A stretch of DNA of 64,000 nt. Origin: Owenia fusiformis. Taxonomy: Eukaryota > Annelida > Polychaeta > Sabellida > Oweniidae. The position numbers and the translations under genes are program-made. Location of the stretch: contig CAIIXF020000008.1 in the NCBI GenBank assembly GCA_903813345.2, positions 31,582,867 through 31,646,866 of the forward strand, read 5' to 3'. Positions 1 to 13,700 of this stretch are shown here, one piece after another (the first letter of the stretch is position 1; each line of letters opens with the position of its first letter). The notes beneath the pieces were generated by a model. The model was not told where the DNA came from, ran no database searches, and saw only the letters and a list, made by a program, of their open reading frames with translations.

Positions 1-3000
1 GTTCATTATCATTATTAGACACTTTAAATATTTTATATAAGTGTTATCCTGACCCTTCCCTTTATCCCTACACCCTTCAAGGTGGGCATTACCAATCGTG
101 TAAAGTTAACATTTCTGTTTGATTTATTTTTACCATAGACAAGGTACAAAAGCTTTACCATGAGTACTGACCTTATTAGGTGCTAAACTGATGAATGGAT
201 AGGTAGATGGCAACACTTATGCTGGTTGGACTACACGCTAGCATCTACCATAGACACATATTGATTTACCATATTTGTTATTTTGGATTAAAGTAAAACT
301 GCTTTCGCACCAAACTTAATGAGATTCAGATTGTGTTTGAAACTATATGATCTTCAGATTTTGTGTGAACCTTAAATTCATGACAATCAAAAGAATTCAA
401 CATTTAGGAAGTCAACATTAAGATTTTTAACATCGTCTCAATGAGAATTTAGTGTGACCTTTTTCAGAAAGTTAAAGATCATAGAAAATTGAACATAATC
501 AAAGTTCCTCAGTAGAACATTTAATCTCCTAAAATCACATTAAAAAACTATATCAGCAATATTTCCAAGCTAAATAGTATAAAAATTTCGATCACATCAT
601 TTGCAATGTTTTCATTATTCGATAGTTCAACCCTATATGAATTATTGATGATTTTAAAAGTGCAAGGAATCTAAATGAATCAAGGAAGCCAGTGATATGT
701 ATATGCCTTATTAATTGTTGACTTATACAATGAAATAGATTTAGATGCAAGTAGAAATAATTTTGCTTTACATCATTAAAAATTCAAAATTCAGTCAAAT
801 AAGTGATATCATATTTGAAATCTTCATGAAGAATTACATTTCTTCATGCAATAAGTTAACCTTTTAGTGAGTAGTTGTGACTCATGTAATCATGCACTTT
901 GTCAGTAAAAGTTATTTATCCTATACTTAGTGTTATAGGTAAATAAAATGCATGAATATAATTGATACCTTAGGTGAGTGGGGATATACATGTACTGCAT
1001 ATCCCGCTTTATCCCATACTTGGTCGTGTTTCAGGTACATAAAATAGGTTTGTAAAAACTTATATTTTCATCAGCGGGCAGATATAGCTTTACATTCTGT
1101 TGCGAGCGGGCAGATATAGTATATCTGCCCACTCCGTCATAATCGCCCTTGGGCAGATATATTATATTTGAATCGGGATAGTTCCAATATCCTGAACCTC
1201 ATATAGGATAATCTCTATGTATCGCCAGGTTTATCACCCGCTCAGTAATCCCCTGCAGGAATTTCATTCTGTGCAATTTCTCATATTTTCGTATATGATA
1301 AATAATTTTGGTTACAAGGTATAACCCTTGGGAAATACAATATTCTACCCTCAACCCCTCGGGGAGGTATATTGTATTTCCCTCAGATATATTGTATTTC
1401 CCTGTATTAAAAACTTCCCATTAATTAAACCTCATATATAATGCACACCATTTGAAGTATAAATCAAAACTATGAATTAGTGATATCCATGTTTCTAACG
1501 AAAGCATGAATTTGAAAGAAACAAACATTCTACTCATATGGTATAAAGATATTACCAGTTGTGTCCATTTTAGATTTGATTGAAGAACTTCATTAGAGGC
1601 AATTTTGAAATTACAATATATTAAAAGAGGCTCTGTTGCTTAGATGGGAGAATCAATTAGCTGCATTGTTCAGTTTATGACAAAATTGATGTTTAGTGTT
1701 ACTTTCATGAACACCCATCCTGTAAAATAGCATTTTGAATCCAGTAGTTTGTATATCGATGAATTAGATAAGGCATTGTCGAGGAAAAATATCCAACAAG
1801 ATTACTAGTTTGCTCATGAAATTAGGCATACTTTAACTTGAAACAATTTGTAACACTCAAATTTTGGGGTTTGGAGATCAAAGTAATAATGATGAAAAAC
1901 AAGCAATTTTAAAATATTTAAATATTTAAGATTTTTGTTAGCCTTTGTTTTGTCTGTTTTATTCTCAAATAAATCATGGTCATCAATTCTATTGTGACAT
2001 AATCATCATTTACCAATTTTAAAATTAAATATTACTGGTTAGAGAATGTGATTTCTTACTTTAGGTTATATTTATATCCCGATTTATATGTATAATAATA
2101 ATTGATGAAGACGAATAGAGATTATCCTCTATGAGGTTCAGCGTATTAGAATTATCCCGAGGCCAATATAATATATCTGGCCGAGGGTCGTAGGTCCCGA
2201 GGGAAGATATTTTCTATTGGCCAAAGGCCTTAGGTCCTGGGGGAAAATATATAATATTCGCCAAGGGATAATCCTAATAGCATGAACTGACTATAGGATT
2301 ATCTGTTTATCCCATATCAATCTTTCTTATCTGGTTCACATTGTTCAATTGGCCAGAGTTAGAAAGAATACAACCACATAAATGTATTCATGACTAATTT
2401 TGTTTTCTTGGCCTTAGGAGGATTCTCCTGTTTTTTAAGTATTCATCCACATATTCTCGAATCATTGATTATTAACGTATTAAGTATGCTACTTCCCTCA
2501 TTGCTAATCATACACAAATGATGATTATGACTTAGTGGGCAGGTGTAATATATCTGCCCTCTCAGGCAGGGACATTAGCTATATCTGCCCGCTGATGAAA
2601 ATATAAGTATTTATAAACCTGCTATATGTATCTGAAACATATCCAAGTATGGGACAAATGTATCTACTTTTTTTGATTGCATACACTAAACAGATTTGTT
2701 TAGGAATTATATGAAGTATTTCAAAAACATATACCGAACCACTATTGAAGGATCTAGGAATCATTGAAAATACAGCATATCAGAAACATGTGTAAATTGT
2801 TTATCTTGCAATTATTTTGCTAAATACTAATAGAAATTATACTGTACCTTCCAGAGAATAGCTTTTTTGTTAACTATGAGCCAATGAATGAATGGATGCA
2901 TTTTATTATAACTGCAAAATGATGCTCTATGCAATTCATACGAAAAATAAATTTTGCCATATTAAAATCAAGTATAATCTTTAATCCATTGGATAGATCA

Positions 3001-3622
3001 TGCATTGACTGATGTTGAGGTATTGATAAAAGAAGTGTCAAAATAGATTTTAGTGTTATGTATTAGGCAAAATATTAGGAAGGGTATAAATGGTCTCCAA
3101 TCTTTCTAGTTTTGAGTATTACGTCTTCTTGCTTTGATTCAAATTATCCTCGGTCACTATTTGTAACCCCTCCCTCCTTCCCCATTTAGGCCATGGATAT
3201 GGAGATGATTTAGAGGTTATGTGAAGGATACTAGGGAAGGGTTAATAGCCAGAGTTAAATTAGTTCATTTAAGTTTAATCATAAATGTTATGCAATTCAC
3301 ACTAGCATCAAATATCATACCAAAAGGATTGAACTGTTTATTACTTTTCAATTGCAGTAAACATGGTAAAATGGTTCTAAATATTGAACATTGTTGAACA
3401 AGCATAGATGACTTGAATGGCTCTAGATGACTTGAACGTATCCATTCATATTCTAGGAACAAGTCAATGAATAAGTAAGACTTGACTCTTGACAGGCTTA
3501 AAAGACCGAGGACCCTATAAGACTTAAACTAAAAGTTCATTTGACCATTGATGACCTATGATAGGGAAGGGTCAGGATAACACATGTATAAAATATTTAA
3601 AGTGTCTAATAATGATAATGAA
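1..3622. repeat. Large imperfect inverted-repeat (foldback) element
   Basis: Positions 1-56 are the reverse complement of about 3562-3622, nearly perfectly. Inside, 1008-1143 matches the reverse complement of 2521-2660, and 1147-1208 matches that of about 2106-2185. The arms therefore nest in the right order around a spacer near 1.7-2.0 kb, with an extra 330 bp or so on the right. The motif GGGCAGATATA recurs, and 1108-1130 is a perfect odd palindrome of it (11-bp arms, 1-nt centre). No credible coding frame is present. The left end coincides with the window edge, so the element may extend further. The family is not recognised. Confidence 0.65.
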
Positions 3623-5400
3623 CATATTACAATGTTACACAACATTAGTAGATGCTAATTAAATGTCAATTATTGTTAGTGTAATCTGCATTTTTCATTT
3701 AATGCTGCAACAAGCGCACAAGTACCAAAAAGTGCCACGCCCACTTTTCCCTAAAGCAGCTATGTGTGACTATATTTGATAAATATTATTGATTTATAGG
3801 ATCATTATGAACACTTTTAAGTGTTTTAATGTTAATATAGATATAATATTACACATTTTGACAAAGTAGCAGCCATAAAATCCAAACAGATTTGCAAATA
3901 TTTCACTTAGAGTACAAAGGGACACATTTGGGAGGGGGTCAAATTGAGAATATTTTGAGATATAAATACTGTTTCTATGGTAACCATATAAGTTAGAGAT
4001 TGGAAATTTCTGGCACTTATTAACCATAACATGCCCTACCCAATATAAAACAATGAATATCTGACATGCATTAGTATTCTTTTTATTGGGTGGTATTAAA
4101 GTACCCCCATGGTTTTTTGGGGGTAGGGGTATTAATTGGTCTGAGGGCCGTCTGCCACCCCTATAGAAAGTCCAACTACCCAGAAAGTGTCCAGTATAAT
4201 CATACAGATGGTTTGAAATAGGTTGGAATGTGTAACCTTTCATGTAAGGAAGGTTGCATTTCTAGAGCACTTCTACAGAATGGCTTACAGTCTATATCAC
4301 TTTAATGTGACAGTTATCTTAACAAAAACAATAAAGAATATATTCATAATATATTTGGAAGTTTGCCTTCTGTTTCTATGGAGTTGACCTTTTGTTGCTA
4401 TGGAGTTAACCCTTTGTTGCTATGGGGTTGATTTTCTGTTGATTTGGAGTACCTTTTAATAATTTCACATCTCACTTTTTCTCTGAGTAATATTTTGAGA
4501 ACATTTTCACCCATAGCGGCAAATTATTAAGATCTCTCTATGAATGTAAATCCTTGAATCTGCCAAAACCATATGTTAAGGTAAAATCAAATCTGATCAG
4601 ACACATCACCTATGGCCAAGTGACAGATGTCTTGACCAAAGAAAATAGTGCCTTATTATGATAGTAAGTAAAGTTTGTTTTCTCAGTGTGCATTGTGTTT
4701 CCATCAAGTAGTTCAAAAACATGATTTTAGCTCTAAAATTGCACCAGAACACTCTTTAATTACTACACTACACAATTGCCACTACAATACACAAATGCCA
4801 CTACAATACACAAATGTCTCTGCAACATACAGGAGTTGACAGTGGAGGGGAATCATGTTGTCAGTCAATCATATATGAATTATTACTTTATCAACTTTTC
4901 TTTAACCTGTTAACAGAATTATTGTATCCAACAGATCTTTATTTTATATTTGTCCAAATTTTAGCTATTTGAATCTTGCATACATGCTCTCTATCATTGT
5001 CTATTGTAAATTTGCCCGACCCTATCTATTCATTGTATATTTGTTTGAATTTATGAAATAAACCTATTGATTAAAAAACACTATATCAACTTCATTTAGC
5101 AGGGTTTTGGATTCATTTTCCACCATTTTCCAGTCGTATTCATAACGGTGATCACATTTTTAGGGAAATCCCTAGTATTAACTGATAATGCATTGCATGG
5201 TCAATGGTCAAAACTAGTGACCAATTTCGACCAATCAAAAGTATTTGAGGTAAGACTACCCATCTATAATGTTTTTAAACATTGGTGTTTTACCTCCAAA
5301 TCATTGCAGAACATATGTATAAGTAACCATAGATGTCTCTTACTGGAAGAGTGCCAGTGTTAAAAAGTGTATATCTAAATAAATATATAATATCAAATAC
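3623..5400. other. No gene recognised; probable CEP128 intron 23
   Basis: No exon-like minus-strand frame with splice sites was found. A degenerate tandem repeat of about 27 bp (gttgctatggagttgacc) lies at 4371-4440. A plus-strand stretch at about 4960-5075 ends in AATAAA and a short A run and could be a LINE 3' tail, but no coding part is visible. The 149-codon minus frame at 3794-4243 looks random and has no family resemblance. Confidence 0.5.
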
Positions 5401-8400
5401 CCTGAGTCTTGCAAAGTCCTCTAAGAGCTGTTGCTTTTCCTTATCTGCCTGCTCTTCAACAGTTTGTGTGTGTTGTCTCTCAGCATCTAGATTAACAGAT
5501 AACTCAACCACCTGTTCCTGTAGTTCACTCACCTCCTCAGATGCCTCATTCTCTTTATCAGACAGAACTACAACAGCATATGGTACAATTATATTCTTGA
5601 TTTCAAAATCCACTCTTTGAAACATGATTTTGTAAATACACCATACGAAACATCATTACAGAGATGCACACTCTGATATATGATTTCAAAGTGCATTCTG
5701 GAAAACATGATTTCTGAAATGCAAGATTTCAAAAATGCACTCTGTTGAATTTGATTTTAAAAATGCACAAAGTGATTTCAAAATGCATTCTGAGAAACAT
5801 GATTTCAAAAATGCACTTTGTGAAATATGATTTCAAAAATGCACTTTGTGAAATATGATTTCAAAAATGCACTTTGTGAAATATGATTTCAAAAATGCAC
5901 TTTGTGAAATATGATTTCAAAAATGCACTCTGTGAAATATGATTTCAAAAATGTACTTTGTGAAATATGATTTCAAAAATGCACTCTGTTGAATATGATT
6001 TTAAAAATGCACAAAGTGATTTCAAAATGCATTCTGAGAAACATGATTTCAAAAATGCACTTTGTGATTGTTGTCAATGTTGCAACAATTTTGCTTGAAG
6101 ATACAAAGTGCGACACAATGTTGTTAATCAAAGATGGTTTCTCAACATATTGAGCCTACCCTTTCTCTGATTGGCCAGTTCATCTATGATCTCATTTTGT
6201 CGATTTAGCTCAGTAGTAAAGAACTCTCTATCTGCTTGTGTCGCTTCTACCACTTCCTTCACATTTGTTCGCAACTTGCGCTCTTTCTCAAAATGAAATC
6301 GTAGCTCTGATTTCAACCATTCTAACTTTGCCTGTAATTACAAGATATACAGAAACTTAAACTGTGGTTTACTTTTGCTAAAATTGTAAATTATAATTCC
6401 TGAAAAAAGGATGTATTTGTGACCAAACCAAAATTTGTAACAGTTCAAAAAATGGTATATCGAAGGATCATGCAAGAAATAATTAATGACGTCACATCAG
6501 GGATTTTTTCAAAATGAGTGATCAATTTAATGTGAGATATAATATCCATATCTAATTGCATTTATGTTCATTAAGAAAATGATGTATTAATAAAACTGAC
6601 CAATATATCAGCCACCCACTTCTGCCTATCTCCTAGAGATCTCTTAATGGATGAATTCTGAAAGGAAAAGACATCATAATTACTTACAAGGACATCAGAC
6701 TACCCGATGTAATCAACAATGAATAATGGGCTGAAATGGAATTATTGTCGTATCTCAGTCCAATTTTACATCAGAAACAGACTTTCAGAAGTGCCTCCTC
6801 ATGTACAGTCTCCTTCCCCAGCAAAATAATATTCATGGGTTGATGAATATTCATGAATATTCATGAATAATGCATGAACGTTCATCATTCATAATTGATG
6901 AATCATTAAAATCATTAAATAGAGATGGTTTGAAAGAAAGGTCATAGCTTAAACAGGGCACACTGTATAGTAGTAACGCAAAATCCTCCCAAGATATGGT
7001 ACGAATATGAGGATGTCAGACAGACATATTGATAGACAGATTGGTGGATGGTGGTTTTCCCAGATGCCAATCAGATGAGTCAAAGTAGCTGCAGCTATTG
7101 ACCATATGTCCAAATCCATAAGTGAGGAGAACAAACCATTGACCATTTCAAGAGAAAGCCCATGAACGAACTGAAGTCAGTATAAAATAAATGATACATA
7201 TAAAATATATACATGAATAATCTGCAAGAGGGGAATATCCCATAATTCAAGATGAACCTATCTGAACATCCAGAGGTTCTGATCTCTACATAATAATATA
7301 TAAAGTCAGCTATGAATTCTGGGTGAATTTCCTCCTCTTATGAATTTCCTCCTCTTATGAATACCTGGAATGTTGTTGTATTGTTTTGGTTTGTAAGCTT
7401 TGTAAGAGCATCAACGCTGCCATCTATATCATGAAGCACTTTCTAAAATGACAGATAACAAATTGTTGAACTGTGAGTATTTAAACTGTTGAACATGAAT
7501 AAGGAAGATTTTTTTAAATAATAACCATTACCTTTTGGGAACCATAGTCTATTCCTTATTCAATTACTATAGTGATAAAAACCATTTTAAAAAAGTTAGT
7601 CAATAGTTTAAACAATCGACTATTATAAGAAATACAGTGTTGTTTTTATTCATAGTACATCAATTATTTGTTGATATTTAGTCTACATTTATAACTATCC
7701 TTGGAGTCATTAATAGAAACAGTCAAAAATTCTTAAGGTTATTGTTCTCTTACTCAAAGACCCTCAAATTATGATGACATCTATTTGAAATTCTTACTTG
7801 AACATCTTGCTCTAGTCTACTATTGGCATCCTTCATGGAATATAACTGATCCTCCAGTCTTCTTGACCTGTCTAACTCCTCCTCCACTGTGGAACTCTAG
7901 CAAATATATTGGGATAAGGGTTATAGGGAGGGGGGTTTGGATAAAGGGTTTATTGAGGGAGGTACACATATTTCCTGAGGGATAAACCTGAATGTTCATT
8001 ACAAATTTATCACATATCTACTAATAAAAAAATATTTATCCTACTCCTTAGATAAACTACATATTCCTGCACATTATACGCCTTGGTTCTTAAGGTATGG
8101 GATACGGATAATAATATGCATAACAGTGATATCGCTAAAAGTAACATAAAAATATGAAAGAAAAGTTAGCCGAATCTGACAGATGTATGAGTGAGGTTCT
8201 ATATGTATAATATGCATAGGCATTATTGCTCAAGATTACTATAGTATCCAAGTCTTGAACATTTCAAATGACAAAAATTCTGTCAACAATATTCAATGAT
8301 AATTTAGTCATCATGTCGAATTTTCATCACAAGTAATTTTTGAGCTGATCCCTTCCACAATTATGGGACAAAACCCAGATAAAGGATAATGGAAATCACT

Positions 8401-10763
8401 ACCATCATGGATACCATGTGTTTAATTGTTAAATGCCACTGGGTGTATGTGTTATAGTAACACATTTAACATTAAGTAGAAAATACTGTAAATTGCTGTC
8501 CAGCTACATAATGGCTAAGAAAGGCCAAGCAAATCCCAACAAAATCATCTATCGTCAAGCATAAGAGGGGGATATCCCAGAATTTAAAGATGACTCCATT
8601 TTCATTTTGAGATGATCCTCTTTTTCATTGGCCTTTGATGATTCATAATGAAATCATCAATTCATGGAAACACAAACTGGCAGATTCAAAATTATGTAAT
8701 TGTCAAATTTTCTTTTGTAATTAGCAATATGTGCATCAGTACAGACATACAGACAGATGGAGACATTCTCTATATTTGTCTAAAATTCTTTCGTTGCGAT
8801 AAAATGATATCAAGGGGAAATGCTCAGAGGCTTTACATTACATTGTGATGTTCAATTTGTTCAGAAAGTTTTTAGAATATGAACATTGTCACGTTAATTG
8901 TTTCTCACTTTACGGGAAAACGTATCTTTGTTTAAAAACAAATCTAGTGTGCTGATTGTTTATTAACATACTAAAAAAATATATTGTTCTATTCATACCT
9001 TGAGTTCATATTCATGTCTTGCCTTCTGATACTTCCTTTCACTCTTGGCCAATTCCCCTTCCAACCTAAATAAAAGATTCAAAACAATAGACACTATTTA
9101 AAGGTTGTCAATTAATACAGTTACAGTAAAACCAGTATATCCAGGCTCCTCTATAATCTTAACACTGCTCAATAAGAACACTTTTTTCTGTCTTGATTTT
9201 GTAATCGACCATTGATTTCCATGTTTTAACTTGAAATGTAAACAATAAATAAATACAATACAATATACAAGATATAAAACAACAGACACTACAGTAAAAC
9301 CTGTCGAAGTGGAACACCTCTGGTACTTCTAAAATATGTTCCACTTTAGAGGTGTTCCACTTTAAGAGGTTCATTTAACATTAAGTCAGTTGGTCTTAAG
9401 ACCGTAAAGTGTTTCATTAACAGAGGTGTTTCACTTCTAGATGTGTTCAACTTAACAGGTTTCAATTACAGTAAAACCTGTATATCCAGGCTCCTCTATA
9501 AGCTCAACACAAAACTGCTCAATATGAACACTTCTTTCTGTCCAGATTTTACACTCACCCATTGTATTGTATTGTGTTTTTGTTTTTGACTGATTTATTA
9601 ACTTGAAATGTGAAAAATTGCTAATCACTTTTGCCTGGTCTGCGTAGTGTTCAGGTTACACAGATTTTACTGTATACTGTATTCATAGTAAAAATTCAGT
9701 AGGCATCAATTCACTGCTTGAAGCAATTTCTAAAATGCATCCTCTATTAAGATTCATTAATTCAATTGTCCTTAGCAATAATGCCAATAAGTGGCATCGT
9801 AAAATACAATTGAAATTCTAGATTTACGTCAGTCTGCCAGTTTGAAGTGCCTGAGGACTTTTTCATATAACTAGGTCAGAAGAAAAACAACTTTAGCACT
9901 CAATTTAGCCCCATTCTAGAGAATAAATATCTGAATTCTTTCATTTTATAGTTTTTTCTAGATAACTTCTTTTTGAAACCATATGCATGGAAAATAGTAT
10001 TGATGTTTCCACATTTGAAACATCTTCATAAAACTATTTTTGCTGAGATAAAAAATTGGAAAGCGTAACTGACACTAGACTTTTCTGGTGATCCAAAATA
10101 TGCATCAATGACAGAATAAACATTTGCAGAATCAATAAAATAAATTAGAAGATGGTTGACTGTCAATTTGAATCTATAAAATGCTGATGAATGATGATGT
10201 CTAATGAAATTCTCTTGTTTTACTGTTGCTTGATTGTTAATTTCTTGTTCAACAATTGATTGATTGTCCATTTCTTGTTTTACAGTTGATTGATTGTCCA
10301 TTTCTTGTTTTACAGTTGATTGATTGTCCATTTCTTGTTTTACAGTTGATTGATTGTTAATTTCTTGCTTTACTGTTGATTGATTGTTAATTTCTTGTTC
10401 TACAATTGATTGATTGTTAATTTCTTGTTCTACAATTGATTGATTGTCCATTTCTTGTTCTACAATTGATTGATTGTCCATTTCTTGTTCTACAATTGAT
10501 TGATTGTCCATTTCTTGTTTTACAGTTGATTGATTGTTAATTTCTTGCTTTACTGTTGATTGATTGTTAATTTCTTGTTTTACTGTTGATTGATTGTTAA
10601 TTTATTGCAAAAGTCAAGCAATTTCCAATTCCATTATATGACAAAAATATTATTATTGTGTTTACCTCTGCAGTTTGTCATGAAGTTCCTCTATTTCAGC
10701 TGTAGATTTCTCCTCTCTCCTTTTAAGCAGCTGTAGAGAGGATCTGTCCTCTGATAGACTCAG
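5401..10763 (-). CDS. CEP128: CEP128 exons 17-23 (C-terminal part present in window)
   Basis: Exons 17 (10666-10763), 18 (8999-9065), 19 (7798-7896), 20 (7365-7442), 21 (6601-6657), 22 (6160-6331) and 23 (5401-5567). Exon 21-22 sequence KWVADIL/AKLEWLKSELRFHFEKERKLR resembles the vertebrate segment KTKLQWLCEELKERENREKNLR. Exon 22 carries RQNEIIDELANQRK. Exon 23 ends LLEDFARLR before a GTATTT donor. Reading past that donor gives an unconserved tail and a stop at about 5290, so a further downstream exon outside the window is more likely. Confidence 0.85.
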
Positions 10764-13700
10764 CTGTAAAACACAGTAATTAACTACAGTAAAACCTGTA
10801 AAAAGGAGCACATCTAGAAGTGGAACATCTTTGTTAATGGAACACTTTTCACAGTCCCAAGACCATTTGACTTCATGGTAGATGAACCTCGATGAGTGGA
10901 GCACCTCCTATAAGTGGAACACATGTTAGAAGTACCAAATATGTTCAACTTAGACAGGTTCTACTGTAAATTGTTTCTATACTCAGTCTCTGGTAATTTG
11001 AACATACAGAAATATAAATGCAACATCAAAATCCATTGATGTGACTATGGAGAATTTATGATATCATGATTAGAGAACAATTAAAGAAGACTAGAAATGT
11101 TTAAAGGTTACTTCAGGACTTTTAGGGATTCTTACCTTGAGAGCTTGGATTTCTGCTTCACCCTCTGCTTTCTCTCGTTTTATTCTCCTGGTTAATTCCT
11201 GAGTTATACTTGCTTCATGGCTCTACAATAGCATGGCTGTCTTAGAAGATGTGCAGATTATCAAACAATTAATCTTTGTAATTCCACAAAAGTTTACTTG
11301 CTGGTGTATCAGTTAACGAAATTATAAGTAAAGCGCCAGAAGGCAAGGAAAACCCTGATATCTTAAGGACAAAAATAATGACATTTTTCAAATCTAAACC
11401 ATGGAGTTCGGTCATCATACATTTTCTATCTATAAATATTTCCTCTAAAATAACATAATATGTGGCATCTAGGCTATTGTTATGTTATGTTCACTTACTA
11501 TATTTTCCAATGGGGATAATGGGGCCATAAAAAAAGCAATGGGATGCAGATTCTGTTTGTTGGAACAAACATGCTTTTAAAACACAAAACTTGAATATCT
11601 CCAAAAGTTACACTTTACAGAGTCCCATAACCAAATGACTTTAAAATAGTATGTTAAAATCAACCCCTGTGATCACCTTCCAAATTGAACACTTTAAAGA
11701 GGTGTTCAACTTAAAAAAAGGTTTACTCTCCAGGGCATCCACAAAAAAGTATACCCAATTTCAATGCCAGGTTACTAGAATTCTGAGCAATTTTTAAGAA
11801 ATACAAAGGTAGCAGTAAAAGGCCTAGTTTGTCCTCCATCAAATGTTACCTACATCGTTAAGCAACTGTGTCATGGATGACTGAGCAATCATGATCATTA
11901 TGAAAGGTGGTAAAATCACCACTGTGCCGTGTACATGAACAAGTATCAGGGTGCCACCCCATAGCCAGTTAATTAATTTCAATCTGGGTAAGCTTATTTT
12001 TCAGTATGTGCATGGAGAGTAAAATATGTACGTGGCAATTGATCCATAATAACTAACTAATCCATAGGTGCTCTAAAGGTCTAAAGACACGCCCTAAATG
12101 AGAATCTTACCTTTGATTGTTCAAGTTGTTTGACGAGGCTGTCTTGAGTCGACTTCTGCTGCTCCCGCTCTTCCCGTAACTGTCTATCGTACATCTCTAG
12201 ATCCTCACGTAAGCCAGCTTCATTACGCCTGCACTCGGACAATTCCATCTTAAGCTCCTGAAATAAACGAAAACATCAGTGTTCAAATATATGGGAATAT
12301 TGCACACAGAATTCATAAATGAATTCATTATTCTGAGGAATTTGCAGTTTACTGACCAAGATACCTAACTCTATGGATGAAATAATGAGATAATCATTTT
12401 AAGCCGCACTGTACTTAAAGTGCCATTTATTCACACTAAAGCAAGAACTCTTTTGAAATCAGGTCTATATCAACTAACCATCAAAAAATTTGGATTCACC
12501 AACCAGTCACCTCACTCCCCATCTAAAAAATGAACTGATCATTTACAGAGGTAGTATATTTACTTACCTGTACTGTGGAGATCTCATCTTTTAATTTGTT
12601 CATGATATCAGCTTTCTCCACTGTGACCTCATTCATATCACGCTACAACATAACAAGATTGGATAAGGGTTCAATATAAACAGGCAATAGCAATAAATAA
12701 CAAGGCAATAACATTCAAAATGTCACCACCTGCCATTTGTTACAGACACCAACCACTTTTACAGACACTGCACACTGTTACAGATGCTGAATGCCGAACA
12801 TCAACTGCCAAACACAAACCGCTGAACACCATCCATAAAAAGGTTTGAGACTATAACAATATGCCACCACTTGTGGTGTTGACAACAAACTAAACAACAA
12901 CAGAACTTTAGTTAAACATCAGACATAAGACATAATGGTTCTTATCCTCTTGACTACCTAGAGTGATGAGATTTCTTGTCACTTCAGAAAATGACCTTAA
13001 AACCCAGTGTGACGAGAAAATCCGTCACAAATTGTTCACTAAAATTGCTCTTATTTAAACAATTTTCGTCCAATTTACACAAAAATTGTGTTAAAATGTG
13101 TAGAAATGATCTCTGCCGTCTAATCTTACTAAGTTGAGCATCTAAAGTTGTATAGGTATGTGGTAAAATGTCAAAAGGTGGCAAAAATGAAAAATTCTCT
13201 GGTTTCAACCAATAGAGCCTGGGATTCAAGAGGTTAATTCAGCTGTTCAATACATTGTCAACAATTAATGCGACCAAAATTAAAAACCAAAAGGTTGAAA
13301 TTTTTAACATTTCTACTGAAAGCTAATTATATGAAAGTATATTTTGAATAAGTATATGAAATATGATATGATATGAGAAAATGCATTCAAAACTTGCATT
13401 CAAAACTCCGCAATTGATTTTAAAAAATCATTCATCTCATTATTTCAAAGCCACTCACTTACCACCCATCTTTGAAAGCAAACAAACCATTTGGTTTTGG
13501 AGGTGGAAAATGGTTTTGTTGAAAAAAAAGATCTGTTTTTGTGCTATTTTGAAATCAAAACATCCCCCAATATCCCCCTGACTTGACTAGCCTGATTAAA
13601 TATAGAATTGTCTAAATGTATGAGATGACAAATTATATATGATAGTTGTTTTGTCAGAATAAAATAAGTTAATTGATTCTTCTAATCAGTGAATTATCAC

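Noticed and set aside
3794-4243. 149-codon minus-strand frame as a CEP128 terminal exon or separate gene
   Set aside because: No resemblance to the CEP128 C-terminus, no acceptor in the right phase was evident, and composition looks non-coding.
5290-5400. Natural CEP128 C-terminus by read-through after exon 23
   Set aside because: The tail (VFDIIYLFRYTLFN) is unlike the charged vertebrate C-terminus and follows a usable GT donor. A missing downstream exon is more likely, though read-through cannot be ruled out.
5333-5620. Ser-rich plus-strand frame of 95 codons
   Set aside because: Antisense shadow of CEP128 exon 23.
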